Source of the DNA: Balneolaceae bacterium
Lineage (GTDB): Bacteria > Bacteroidota > Rhodothermia > Balneolales > Balneolaceae
Length of the DNA: 32,500 nucleotides
Direction of reading: 5' to 3'
Assembly: GCA_007123985.1 (NCBI GenBank)
Contig: SLGA01000085.1
Location: 1 to 32,500 of the forward strand
Shown in pieces: positions 14,972-23,250 of this stretch (position 1 is its first letter; each line of letters starts with the position of its first letter). A program made the position numbers and the translations under genes. Under the pieces are notes generated by a model. The model saw only the letters and a list, made by a program, of their open reading frames with translations, searched no databases and was not told the origin of the DNA.

Positions 14972-15844
14972 TTATCTCCCAAACGGAATTGTAACCCCCA
15001 GCCAGGGGAGGCCAATGAAACCATCGGCATCATCAAGTGGACTGAAAAGACCGAAATCAACGGCAAAATTTTCGGATGTCCATCGTGCCCCAATGGATCC
15101 AATACCCGTTACACCTGCTTCAGGTATGAAATAATTCTCGGAAAGAAGATAGACACGGCGGCTTACCCTTATCATGCCGCTAACATTAATCAAAGGTGTA
15201 CTTGAAACTTCATCTCCCGCATATCCATATCCAATAGCTACAGACAGGTTTCTATCGCGGTTGCCAAGTGTACCCACTCCGTATAAAATCCCCAGGGGGT
15301 CAGGGTCAGAACCTATTACGCCCCCAATCATTGCACCAGCACCAAGGTAAAATTTATCCTTTGCTATAGGAAAACTTACTTTTGGGAGAATCCAAACCGG
15401 AGTTGAAGATGACCCAAAAAGAAAGAGCGGAACAATACCGCCGCCAACCGAAAAGTTATCGGACACCCCATAATTCACATTGTTGAAAAGCACCCAGGTA
15501 TTTTGATAATATCCTTTTCCTTTTTCGAGCCCTATTGCGTTAGGGGCAAAAAAGTACCGGGTTGCCTGTGGATTGGAGTGCCAGTAAACACCATCACGAA
15601 TTCTGTTCTGATCAATGCGGGCAATGCTCCTGATGTTACTTCGCTGAATGGTTACGGTACCAATAGATTCGGATCGAAGCACAACTTCATTCTCATCTTC
15701 TGAAATGATCTGCCCTACAAACACATTGCCGTCTCGGGTCTCAATCCGATAAAAATCATCTGATTGTGAAAGTGCAACGGACGGATTCACTGTAATTGCG
15801 ATCAACGGAATCAAAAAAAACAGAACAATGGTGATATTTTTCAT
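14972..15844 (-). CDS. Outer-membrane protein with N-terminal LSm/SH3-like domain
   Basis: 290 residues. Signal peptide to about residue 26 (SVALSQ). A small beta domain (30-80: FYRIETRDGNVFVGQIISEDENEVVLRSESIGTVTIQRSNIRSIARID) has the shape of an Sm-like fold. About 200 residues of barrel-like strands follow (YGVSDNFSVGGGIVPLFLF, KVSFPIAKDKFYLGAGAMIGG, FAVDFGLFSPL, GVTIPFGR). Function unknown. It is probably monocistronic: 132 bp separate it from the gene at 14135, and upstream a terminator on the same strand closes the CHRD gene. Barrel proteins with such an N-terminal domain recur in Bacteroidota, but I cannot name a family. Confidence 0.75.
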   Translation of the reverse strand: MKNITIVLFFLIPLIAITVNPSVALSQSDDFYRIETRDGNVFVGQIISEDENEVVLRSESIGTVTIQRSNIRSIARIDQNRIRDGVYWHSNPQATRYFFAPNAIGLEKGKGYYQNTWVLFNNVNYGVSDNFSVGGGIVPLFLFGSSSTPVWILPKVSFPIAKDKFYLGAGAMIGGVIGSDPDPLGILYGVGTLGNRDRNLSVAIGYGYAGDEVSSTPLINVSGMIRVSRRVYLLSENYFIPEAGVTGIGSIGARWTSENFAVDFGLFSPLDDADGFIGLPWLGVTIPFGR

Positions 15845-15934
15845 AGTAAAATTACTCTTTAATTTTTATCGATAATACAGAGTAATTAAAATCTTTCCTA
15901 CATGATATCAGGTATTTACGCGCACACTTATGTA

Positions 15935-15969
15935 TAAAAAAAGAACCGGACATTACTCATGCCCGGCTC
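15935..15969 (-). terminator. Terminator downstream of the CHRD-repeat lipoprotein gene
   Basis: On the minus strand the arms GAGCCGGGCA and TGTCCGGTTC (15960-15969 and 15943-15952) form a 10-bp stem with two G-U pairs and a 7-nt loop, followed by TTTTTTTATA. It starts about 50 bp after the stop at 16021. Confidence 0.85.
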
Positions 15970-16020
15970 CTGACCCATTATAAATAATGGAACTTGAGGG
16001 ATCGAAGTTGATGAAGGAGT

Positions 16021-17379
16021 TTATCTTGCCGTCAGACCTAATATCAGATAGGTAGTCAAGTCGGTTGTGCTAATCTCCTGTGTGGGATCGTGTACCACAA
16101 AAAAGCCCTCGTAGTCGTTGATCAAATCTCGGTACAGGATCTCTTCCGTTTCATTTGACGCGCTGGCCATACCGCCATTACCTTCAATACCGCCCGCAAA
16201 TACGTCACCATTTGGTGTCTCATCATACGGTGTGCCATTTGGTGTTTCTTCCGGATCGGCTGCATCGTGCGAGTGTACAGGGTAGGTAAATCCATCAAGC
16301 GTATTGCTTAAGGTTACTGTTATCTTAGCACGTCCGTCTATCAGCTCTTCTACCAGCATGGTAGCCATCAGATTTCGTGGATGCTCACCGTTATAAGCAA
16401 AATTCTCATCATCCAGCAACTGGCCTTCATTAAAGCTGTATTCAAAGGTCATAGATGCAAGATTTGGTTCACCAGCTTCAAGTTCTGCTGCAAAACTTCC
16501 CAATACCAGGTAGGTAGTCAGGTCTGTTGTGCTTAAATCTTGTGTGGGATCGTGCACTACCAGAAATGCTTCATACTCTTCAATTAGTTCTGTGTATGAA
16601 ATATCTGTTTCGTTAGTGCTGCTTGCTGTTCCGCCATTGCCTGCAATTGCTCCGGCAAATACGTCACCATTTGGTGTTTCATCGTAAGGTGTTCCATTTG
16701 GCGTAGTTGCAGGATCAGCTGCATCGTGTGAATGCACAGGATAATCAAAGCCATCAAGGGTGTTTTCGAGTGTGATGGTAACATTGGCCATACCTGTTCC
16801 TCGCTCTTCAATGGTTAATGTGGCCATCAGGTTTCTTGGGTGATCTCCCATATATGCAAAATCTGGATTGCCCAGTAACTGGCCTTCATTGAATGCGTAT
16901 TCAAATGATTGCGAACGGAGGCTCGATTCACCAGCCTGAAGTGTCTGCCCAAAAACTCCCAATACAAGATATGTGGTAAGATCCGTGGTGCTTATATCCT
17001 GGGTTGGGTCGTGCACTACCAGGAAACCTTCGTATTCATTTACCAAAACATCGTAGCTGATAGAAGTTTCATTCGTGCTGCTTGCCGTTCCGCCATTACC
17101 GCTGATTCCTCCGGCAAATATGTCACCGTTTGGTGTTTCATTATAAGGAGTTCCATTCGGCGTGGTTGAGGGATCCGCTGCATCATGTGCATGCACCGGG
17201 TAATCAACCCCCGAAATAGTATTCATCAGTGTTACTGTAACAGCTGCATTACCATTTTCCATTTCGGTAATGGATAGCTCTGCAGACAGGTTACGCTGAT
17301 GTTCACCGCGATAGGCTGTTTCTACATTATCAAGTAGCTGCCCTTCATTGAATGCATAGTCGAATGATACAGATCGTAA
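16021..17379 (-). repeat. Three in-frame 459-bp domain repeats
   Basis: Units begin near 17379, 16920 and 16461 (reading leftward), each 153 codons. At DNA level they have diverged well beyond recent duplication, but protein motifs stay aligned without gaps in spacing between units 1-2 and 2-3. The spacing conservation argues that each unit is a complete fold under selection. Confidence 0.85.
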
Positions 17380-17496
17380 GTCGTCCATACCGCCAACAGG
17401 GTCGTTATCGTCGCTGCATGCTGTTAAGAAGCTAAGGGCAGCAGCTGTAAATAATAAAATTGTAAATCGAAGTAGTTGTTTTATTGAATAAGTCAT
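16021..17496 (-). CDS. Lipoprotein with three CHRD-like repeats
   Basis: 491 residues. Lipoprotein signal with C27 (LSFLTAC27SDD), an Asp/Asn-rich linker, then three copies of one domain starting near residues 40, 193 and 346, so with a period of exactly 153 residues. Each has SFxYxFNEGQLL, RNLxA near its start, a YPVHxHDAADP...TPNGTPYxETPNGD motif (H102/H104, H255/H257 and equivalents) and VVHDPTQxxSTTDLTTYLxLG. The pattern fits the CHRD family of secreted beta-sandwich domains, and the H-x-H plus later His could bind metal. That assignment is moderate. Closed by a terminator; divergent from the cupredoxin gene at 17749. Substrate and partner unknown. Confidence 0.82.
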   Translation of the reverse strand: MTYSIKQLLRFTILLFTAAALSFLTACSDDNDPVGGMDDLRSVSFDYAFNEGQLLDNVETAYRGEHQRNLSAELSITEMENGNAAVTVTLMNTISGVDYPVHAHDAADPSTTPNGTPYNETPNGDIFAGGISGNGGTASSTNETSISYDVLVNEYEGFLVVHDPTQDISTTDLTTYLVLGVFGQTLQAGESSLRSQSFEYAFNEGQLLGNPDFAYMGDHPRNLMATLTIEERGTGMANVTITLENTLDGFDYPVHSHDAADPATTPNGTPYDETPNGDVFAGAIAGNGGTASSTNETDISYTELIEEYEAFLVVHDPTQDLSTTDLTTYLVLGSFAAELEAGEPNLASMTFEYSFNEGQLLDDENFAYNGEHPRNLMATMLVEELIDGRAKITVTLSNTLDGFTYPVHSHDAADPEETPNGTPYDETPNGDVFAGGIEGNGGMASASNETEEILYRDLINDYEGFFVVHDPTQEISTTDLTTYLILGLTAR

Positions 17497-17748
17497 GGGT
17501 CTGAAAGTTTATTTGTGGTTAATTGTTTTAGAATCGTTGCTGTTTGCAACTATTCATGACTTTCTTACCCGACAATACGCAGTGAATCTCTTATTGGATT
17601 GTCTATAGATTAAGTTTTTTTAATTTTTATTTAAGTAATAGATATTCAATAATTTTTGATTGAATAAATTCCCCAAACAATCCGTTCAGAACGTTTTTTC
17701 GTATGGTTTCACAGAGTAAATATCCACTTCAATAACCCCTAAATTCTT
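17497..17748. promoter_or_regulatory. Divergent regulatory region, CHRD lipoprotein / cupredoxin
   Basis: 252 bp, AT-rich, between two divergent lipoprotein genes, so it must contain both promoters. An inverted repeat ATTCAAT (17644-17650) / ATTGAAT (17659-17665) with an 8-nt centre lies 84 bp before the cupredoxin start. A small hairpin GTTGC-TGTTT-GCAAC (17536-17550) lies about 40 bp upstream of the CHRD gene start. No clear sigma-70 or Bacteroidota -33/-7 match can be assigned with confidence. Confidence 0.4.
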
Positions 17749-18234
17749 ATGAAATCATTCAATTTTTTCTCACTATCTATTCTTCTGTTTTCAATTCCAT
17801 TCATGGCATGCACAGGAAATTCGGACGCAATTTCTGATAATCCGGAGCCTGATATAGTTATCGAAGGCAGTGTAACCATGGATAACAATGGAGCAAGTGA
17901 GTATGTAGTTACAGCGATTACCGGTGATGGTGCAGAAGCATCTGTCAACTCCCCAAACCCCGAAATTATTTTGGTAATTGGTGGCCGCTACACATTTATA
18001 AATAACAGCGGCGCCTCATCGCATCCCCTTGATTTCAGAAATGAAGATCGTACAAAACTGTTTGGACAGAGCAGAAACGATGGTCTTTTTGATGATGATC
18101 CGGATGCAGAGATCATTTTTGATGAAGACACTATGACATTTACACTTACTGAGCAGCTGGCATCCGAACTGTTTGATTATGTCTGCTCATTTCATCCCGG
18201 TATGAATGGAACCGTTTCAGTTATTGATAACTGA
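17749..18234 (+). CDS. Cupredoxin-domain lipoprotein
   Basis: 161 residues. Lipobox PFMAC with C21, a linker, then a single type I copper domain. Likely ligands are H92 (SGASSHPLDF) and the C-terminal loop C146-x2-H149-x2-M152 (YVCSFHPGMNGTV), the short C-x2-H-x2-M loop seen in amicyanin-like proteins. It should therefore be a membrane-anchored periplasmic electron carrier. The insertion between the two ligand regions (FGQSRNDGLFDDDPDAEIIFDEDT) is acidic. Divergent from the CHRD lipoprotein gene; the ffh operon follows 147 bp on, probably independently transcribed. A partner oxidase or reductase is not visible, although the Rieske protein is 5.4 kb away. Confidence 0.88.
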   Translation: MKSFNFFSLSILLFSIPFMACTGNSDAISDNPEPDIVIEGSVTMDNNGASEYVVTAITGDGAEASVNSPNPEIILVIGGRYTFINNSGASSHPLDFRNEDRTKLFGQSRNDGLFDDDPDAEIIFDEDTMTFTLTEQLASELFDYVCSFHPGMNGTVSVIDN

Positions 18235-18381
18235 GTTTCCCTCAATTCGTAAATGAATACATAATTGAGGTTAAAAACTCATTAGATAAAATTATCCACA
18301 CAGATGTTGATAAATAAGCGGGGGGTCCTTACCTTGTAAGACTCTGCATCATTTTAAATATTGTTCTAAAAAGTCTGTGTA

Positions 18382-19722
18382 ATGTTTGAAGATTTGTCTT
18401 CTAAAATAGAATCAGCAGTACAGACCCTAAAGGGTCAGTCGCGTATAACCGATGTTAACATCGCCGAAACCGTGCGGGAAATCCGCCGTGCACTTCTCGA
18501 TGCAGATGTAAACCTTGAGGTAGCCCGCCAGTTTACTAACGACATTAAAGAGACTGTAATGGGCTCTGATGTTCTCACCAGTGTTAATCCCGGGCAACAG
18601 TTCACCAAAATCGTCTATGATGAAATGGTGAAAATTCTGGGTGAAGAGAGAACAGATATCTCAGTAGCTCATACCCCCCCTACTGTAATTTTGGTTGCCG
18701 GCCTTCAGGGATCAGGAAAAACCACGTTTGTGGCAAAACTGGCCCGATACTTAAAGAATGAAAATAACCGGAATCCAATTCTTGCTGCAGCCGATGTTTA
18801 TCGCCCGGCCGCCATCAATCAGTTAAAAACACTTGCGGCCGAGATCAACGTACCTGTTTACTCTATTGAGCAGAAAGATGCCGTACGTGTAGCAAAAGAG
18901 GCTGTCTCCATGGCAAAAAGCCTGGCACTTGATACCGTAATTATTGATACGGCCGGCCGGCTCCATGTAGATGAGAAGATGATGGCTGAAGTAGCGGAAA
19001 TTAAAAAGGCTGTAAATCCTACAGAAATTTTATTCGTTGTGGATGCAATGACCGGCCAGGATGCCGTAAACACAGCCAAGGCCTTCAACGAAACCATCAA
19101 CTTTGATGGTGTTGTACTCTCAAAAATGGATGGTGATACACGAGGCGGTGCCGCCCTTTCAATACGATCGGTGGTTGAAAAACCGATCAAATTTATGAGT
19201 ACGGGCGAAAAGCTGGATGCCCTCTCCCCCTTCTACCCCGACAGACTTGCCCAAAGAATACTTGGTATGGGTGATGTGGTGTCGCTTGTGGAAAAAGCCC
19301 AAAAAGAGTTTGACGAAAAAGAAGCCCAGGATCTTCAGAAAAAGATTCGATCTGAAAAATTCGACCTCGAAGATTTTCTCGAGCAGATTCAGAAGATCAA
19401 AAAGATGGGAAGCATCTCTGATCTGGTCGGTATGATACCCGGCGCAAGCAAAGCTGTTCAGGATGCTGATTTAAGTGAAGATACCTTCAAGCCTATTGAA
19501 GCGATTATCTACTCCATGACACCCGAAGAGCGTGCCGACCCAAGCCTATTGAATGGTAGCCGCAGAAAACGAATTGCAAAAGGTTCGGGAACTACCGTAC
19601 GAGAAATCAACGAGCTGATGAAACAATTTGAACAAATGAAGAAAATGATGAAAACCATGAGCAAGATGGGCAAAATGGGTCGCGCCATGGAAGGACTAAA
19701 AAATCTGCCTTTCGGCAAATAA
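18382..19722 (+). CDS. ffh: Signal recognition particle protein Ffh
   Basis: 446 residues. The N domain (MFEDLSSKIESAVQTLKG...) is followed by the G domain with G1 GLQGSGKTTFVAKLA, ADVYRPAAINQL, G3 DTAGRLHVDEKMM, G4 SKMDGDTRGGAALS and FMSTGEKLDAL. The C-terminal M domain ends in a Met-rich stretch (LMKQFEQMKKMMKTMSKMGKMG) that binds signal sequences and the SRP RNA. It delivers nascent membrane proteins to FtsY at the inner membrane. First gene of the ffh-rpsP-rimM-trmD-rplS cluster. A lone DnaA-box sequence lies upstream at 18292-18300. The SRP RNA gene is not in the window. Confidence 0.97.
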   Translation: MFEDLSSKIESAVQTLKGQSRITDVNIAETVREIRRALLDADVNLEVARQFTNDIKETVMGSDVLTSVNPGQQFTKIVYDEMVKILGEERTDISVAHTPPTVILVAGLQGSGKTTFVAKLARYLKNENNRNPILAAADVYRPAAINQLKTLAAEINVPVYSIEQKDAVRVAKEAVSMAKSLALDTVIIDTAGRLHVDEKMMAEVAEIKKAVNPTEILFVVDAMTGQDAVNTAKAFNETINFDGVVLSKMDGDTRGGAALSIRSVVEKPIKFMSTGEKLDALSPFYPDRLAQRILGMGDVVSLVEKAQKEFDEKEAQDLQKKIRSEKFDLEDFLEQIQKIKKMGSISDLVGMIPGASKAVQDADLSEDTFKPIEAIIYSMTPEERADPSLLNGSRRKRIAKGSGTTVREINELMKQFEQMKKMMKTMSKMGKMGRAMEGLKNLPFGK

Positions 19723-19808
19723 ACAACGAATGTTTGGCTGTTCTGCAAAGCACGCATTACAGCAACAAAAAAACGTATAGTAAAACATAAACATACAGGA
19801 ACAAACCA

Positions 19809-20762
19809 TTGATTAAATTACGATTACAAAGAAAAGGAAGAAAAAAGAGGCCTTTTTATCACATTGTGGTTGCTGACAGCCGCTCACCACGAGACGGCCG
19901 AATCATCGAAAAACTTGGCCGTTATGATAATGTAAGTGAAAACCAGGAGCTCATCTATGATGAAGAGCGCGTTATTCATTGGCTTAAAATTGGTGCACAG
20001 CCAAGCGATACGGTTCGTAACATCCTTAAACATGAAGGCATTCTTTACAAAATGCACCTGATGCGATGGGGTAAATCTGATGAAGAAATTGAAGCCGCAC
20101 TCGAGGAGTGGAAATCTGCACGGGAAGCTAAAAAATCTGAATCTGTAGTAAGCCGTAAAGCTAAGCAAAAGGATATTCTGAAAGCAGAAGAGCAAGAGTA
20201 CAAAAAACAGCTTGAAGAGAAAGCTGCCGCAGCTGCCAAAGAACTTGAGAAGAAAAAAGAAGCAGAAGAAGCGAAAGCCGCCGAACAGGCTGCAGCTGAA
20301 GCCAAAAAAGAGGAAGCAAAAGCTGAAGAGCCCGCAGCCGAAGTTCCTGTAGCTGAAGAAAAAACAGAGAAGCAAGAAATTAAAACTGAGGAGCCTGCTG
20401 CTGAAGAGGTGAAAGCCGAAGAAACTGAAAAAGCTCCTGTTGAAGAGTCTGTTGAAGCAAAAGAGGAAGAGGCCCCTGTAAAAGAAGAGGAGCCAAAAGA
20501 AGAAGTTAAAGCAGAAGAGACTCCTGCCGAAGAGGAAGCCCCCGCTGAAAAAGAAGAAGTGAAGGCTGAAGAACCAGCTAAAGAAGAAGTTAAAGAGGAT
20601 AGCGCGAAAGCTGAATCAACCCAACTTTCAACCGATATGAACGCCAACGAGGCCATCGACCACATCAAAAACACACCGATTGAAGATCTGAAAGGTTTTG
20701 TGCCTGAAGAAGAAGAGCGTGTTACTGTGCAGCGAGCCTGGGAAAGCAAACAAGAAGAATAA
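19809..20762 (+). CDS. rpsP: 30S ribosomal protein S16 with very long C-terminal extension
   Basis: 317 residues against roughly 80-90 for E. coli S16. The core (1-85: IKLRLQRKGRKKRPFYHIVVADSRSPRDGRIIEKLGRYD) is typical. The start is TTG at 19809; no ATG is in reach and the second residue fits the family, so TTG is confident. Residues 85-120 keep a helical segment (HLMRWGKSDEEIEAALEEW). Residues 120-265 are a low-complexity Glu/Lys/Ala/Pro tail, partly coiled-coil-like. The last 50 residues return to normal composition (NANEAIDHIKNTPIEDLKGFVPEEEERVTVQRAWESK), like a small folded helical domain. Tails on S16 are common in Bacteroidota, but this one is unusually long. Followed by rimM after 14 bp. 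Confidence 0.95.
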   Translation: MIKLRLQRKGRKKRPFYHIVVADSRSPRDGRIIEKLGRYDNVSENQELIYDEERVIHWLKIGAQPSDTVRNILKHEGILYKMHLMRWGKSDEEIEAALEEWKSAREAKKSESVVSRKAKQKDILKAEEQEYKKQLEEKAAAAAKELEKKKEAEEAKAAEQAAAEAKKEEAKAEEPAAEVPVAEEKTEKQEIKTEEPAAEEVKAEETEKAPVEESVEAKEEEAPVKEEEPKEEVKAEETPAEEEAPAEKEEVKAEEPAKEEVKEDSAKAESTQLSTDMNANEAIDHIKNTPIEDLKGFVPEEEERVTVQRAWESKQEE

Positions 20763-20776
20763 GATAAAAGCCGGCT

Positions 20777-21328
20777 ATGGCACCATTAGCTGATAACCGG
20801 TTTATCGAAATAGGAAGAATCGGAAAACCCCGTGGTCTTGAAGGAGTTGTCCGGTTCATGCCAAACGAAAATTTTACTGATGGTTTGTTTGAACAGGCAG
20901 CGATTCTCTACTTGAGAAACAGCCGGTCTGATTTGGTACCTGCACGCATTACAGATGTGCAAACCGAAGCCAAACGAAACCAGCAGACGTTCTTTGTAAA
21001 ATTTGATATGATTACCGGCCGCAGCGATGCAGAAGCCGCAATGAACAGAGCGCTGTTTGCAGATAGAAATGATATAGAAAATCTGCTTCCGCCTGATCAA
21101 AACGCAGATAGAAACACTGTTGTTGGTTACACAATTTGGTACAATGGTAAAGAGTTTGGTGAAGTTCTGGATATATTTGAAAATCCTGCACATCCCATAA
21201 TCGAAACCCGTAACACTGATGGTGTTGGGTCTTTGTTAATTCCAATGGTTGAGGAGTATATAGAACATACCGATCATGAAAACCACATTGTGTACTGTAA
21301 GAACCTGAATCAGTTAACTGATCTTTAA
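20777..21328 (+). CDS. rimM: Ribosome maturation factor RimM
   Basis: 183 residues. N-terminal RimM barrel domain (EIGRIGKPRGLEGVVRFMPNENFTDGLFEQAAILYLRN...) and a C-terminal PRC-barrel (VGYTIWYNGKEFGEVLDIFENPAHPIIETRNTDGVGSLLIPMVEEYIEHTD). It acts in late 30S assembly, where it binds S19 and the 16S 3' domain. In the usual position between rpsP and trmD, with 14 bp and 3 bp gaps, so a single operon. Confidence 0.95.
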   Translation: MAPLADNRFIEIGRIGKPRGLEGVVRFMPNENFTDGLFEQAAILYLRNSRSDLVPARITDVQTEAKRNQQTFFVKFDMITGRSDAEAAMNRALFADRNDIENLLPPDQNADRNTVVGYTIWYNGKEFGEVLDIFENPAHPIIETRNTDGVGSLLIPMVEEYIEHTDHENHIVYCKNLNQLTDL

Positions 21329-21331
21329 ATT

Positions 21332-22027
21332 ATGCTGAGAATTGATATACTATCAGCCGTTCCGGATCTTTTAAATAGTCCGCTTGAACACAGCATAATA
21401 GGCAGAGCCCGGGAAAACAGACTGATTCACATTGAGATCCACGATCTTCGTGATTATTCTGCTAACCGCCATAAAAAAGTTGATGATTATCAATATGGAG
21501 GCGGTGCAGGAATGGTTTTAACACCACAACCCATTTTCGACTGCATTGAAAAGCTAACATCAGAACGTGCTTATGATGAAATAATATTTACTGCACCGGA
21601 TGGAGAACTATTTGAACAAAAACATGCAAATGAACTCTCCATCAAACAAAATCTGATGATTTTATGTGGCCATTATAAAGGAATAGACCAGCGGGTTCGG
21701 GACGAACTGATATCCCGTGAATTTTCCATAGGAGATTATGTGCTTTCCGGTGGTGAACTGCCTGCAATGGTAATAGCTGATGCAATAACACGGCTGCTGC
21801 CCGGAGCACTGGGAGATTCCGAAAGCGCTCTTTCTGATTCATTTCAGGATGACCTGTTGGAAGCGCCCGTTTATACACGACCGGCAGAATTCAAGGGCCT
21901 TAAAGTTCCTGAAGTTTTGCGATCCGGTGATCATAAAAAAGTAGACCAATGGCGTTTTGATACCGCATTGGAACGAACAAAACAAAGAAGACCAGATTTA
22001 TACAACCATTTTAAAAAGAAAAACTAA
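21332..22027 (+). CDS. trmD: tRNA (guanine-N1)-methyltransferase TrmD
   Basis: 231 residues of the SPOUT class. TrmD methylates G37 next to the anticodon in tRNAs for Leu, Pro and Arg, using S-adenosylmethionine, and prevents +1 frameshifts. Key motifs: DLRDYSANRHKKVDDYQYGGGAGMVLTPQPI, the trefoil-knot SAM site LCGHYKGIDQRVRDE and SIGDYVLSGGELPAMVIADAITRLLPG, and the C-terminal LRSGDHKKVDQWR helix. Complete. 3 bp after rimM, 23 bp before rplS. Confidence 0.96.
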   Translation: MLRIDILSAVPDLLNSPLEHSIIGRARENRLIHIEIHDLRDYSANRHKKVDDYQYGGGAGMVLTPQPIFDCIEKLTSERAYDEIIFTAPDGELFEQKHANELSIKQNLMILCGHYKGIDQRVRDELISREFSIGDYVLSGGELPAMVIADAITRLLPGALGDSESALSDSFQDDLLEAPVYTRPAEFKGLKVPEVLRSGDHKKVDQWRFDTALERTKQRRPDLYNHFKKKN

Positions 22028-22050
22028 AGCCCAGTAACAAGGATACAACC

Positions 22051-22419
22051 ATGGATAAAATTAAATTAGTTGAACAGACCGTTGTACGCGATGACCTGCC
22101 ACAATTTAAAGCAGGTGATACAGTAAACGTTCATTACCGAGTAAGGGAAGGTGAGAAAGAGCGTATTCAGCAGTATGAAGGCGTTGTTATCAACGAACGA
22201 GGAAGCGGATCAAACAAAACCTTTATTGTGCGGAAAATGTCGGGCAGTGTGGGTGTTGAACGTATTTTCCCGCTATACTCTCCTTTTATCGCAAAAATTG
22301 AAGTGAAAAAGCGCGGTAAAGTGAGACGTTCCAAACTGTTCTATCTCAGAGACCTTCGCGGTAAAGCGGCTCGAATTAAAGAGAAAGAGTCCGTGAATAC
22401 CAAAAAGAAAAAAGATTAA
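22051..22419 (+). CDS. rplS: 50S ribosomal protein L19
   Basis: 122 residues, normal length. Contains FKAGDTVNVHYRVREGEKERIQQYEGVVINERGSGSNKTFIVRKMSGSVGVERIFPLYSP and VRRSKLFYLRDLRGKAARIKE, as in the family. L19 sits at the 30S-50S interface. Last gene of the ffh operon, followed 16 bp later by a strong terminator. Confidence 0.97.
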   Translation: MDKIKLVEQTVVRDDLPQFKAGDTVNVHYRVREGEKERIQQYEGVVINERGSGSNKTFIVRKMSGSVGVERIFPLYSPFIAKIEVKKRGKVRRSKLFYLRDLRGKAARIKEKESVNTKKKKD

Positions 22420-22435
22420 GCCTTCGCTTATTAAC

Positions 22436-22468
22436 TGGCGGTGTTTTTTAAAACATCGCCATTTTTTT
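22436..22468 (+). terminator. Rho-independent terminator of the ffh-rplS operon
   Basis: TGGCGGTGTTTT (from 22436) pairs with AAAACATCGCCA (to 22461) through about 12 bp with one G-U, followed by TTTTTTT. It begins 17 bp after the rplS stop. Confidence 0.93.
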
Positions 22469-22632
22469 GCTGCCTGATTCTATGCAAACAGGCAAACCGG
22501 GTATTGAATGGCCTGCAACTCATCAGTAAAACTGTGTGCACCTTAATAATGCCCGCCGTAATTTCACAGCTTTCTCATAAAAGTTGACTAACATAACAGA
22601 ATCAGCTAAAAATCTGTTTCAAAACATGCTGT

Positions 22633-22661
22633 TTGACAGGTTTTATTACTGATTGTATCCA
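22633..22661 (+). promoter_or_regulatory. Possible adk promoter
   Basis: TTGACA at 22633-22638 and TATCCA at 22656-22661 have the 17-bp spacing of a sigma-70 promoter, about 35 bp before the adk start. The -10 match is weak, and the Bacteroidota-type consensus differs, so this is tentative. The rest of 22469-22632 shows nothing recognisable. Confidence 0.3.
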
Positions 22662-22695
22662 TATAGTATTGAAGTAACCAAACCATCAAACAAAA

Positions 22696-23250
22696 ATGAA
22701 TATCATTCTATTTGGCCCTCCCGGAGCTGGAAAAGGTACACAAGCTGAGAAAATGATTTCTCATTACAATCTACCGCATCTCTCAACCGGAAATATTTTC
22801 CGTGAAAACATCAAAAACAAAACAGCACTTGGTAAAAAAGTAACCTCTATTCTGGATGCGGGAAAACTGGTACCCGATGAAACCGTTGTAGAGCTTGTTA
22901 CTGATGAAATCAAAAAAGAGAAGTACAAAAACGGAGTTATTTTTGATGGTTTTCCGAGAACTGTAAAACAGGCCGAAGAGCTGGACGCTTTTCTACATAA
23001 AAACGGCAAGAAGGTGGATTCGTTCATCACACTTAGCGTTCCTGAGAAGGAGCTGATTAACCGTATTTTAAGCCGCGGGCAGGGACGGTCAGACGATACA
23101 CCGGAAAAAATAAAGACTCGATTACAGGTTTATCACGATGAAACCGAGCCTGTATTTGCTCACTACAAGAAAAAAAATGTGGTGAAAGAGATTGATGGTG
23201 TAGGCACTATTGAAGAGATTTTTGATCGGATAAAATCTGTTCTCTCTTAG
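22696..23250 (+). CDS. adk: Adenylate kinase, short form
   Basis: 184 residues. AMP + ATP to 2 ADP. P-loop GPPGAGKGTQ at 7-16, the AMP-binding LSTGNIFRE and FDGFPRTVKQAEEL motifs, and a short lid with RGQGRSDDTPEKIKTRL, so this is the short type without the 30-residue zinc-lid insertion. The length is typical of that type. It stands alone after the ffh operon terminator, and its stop overlaps that of the convergent gene (23247-23250, CTTAG). Confidence 0.95.
   Translation: MNIILFGPPGAGKGTQAEKMISHYNLPHLSTGNIFRENIKNKTALGKKVTSILDAGKLVPDETVVELVTDEIKKEKYKNGVIFDGFPRTVKQAEELDAFLHKNGKKVDSFITLSVPEKELINRILSRGQGRSDDTPEKIKTRLQVYHDETEPVFAHYKKKNVVKEIDGVGTIEEIFDRIKSVLS

Noticed and set aside
14930..15205. 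Plus-strand ORF of 91 codons antisense to the barrel protein gene
   Set aside because: It lies mostly inside the identified gene at 14972-15844 on the other strand and has no recognisable domain.
20045..20749. Long minus-strand ORF (234 codons) opposite the rpsP tail
   Set aside because: It is the mirror of the low-complexity GAA/GCA-rich tail and gives an Ser/Ala/Phe-rich protein without motifs. rpsP is certain on the other strand.
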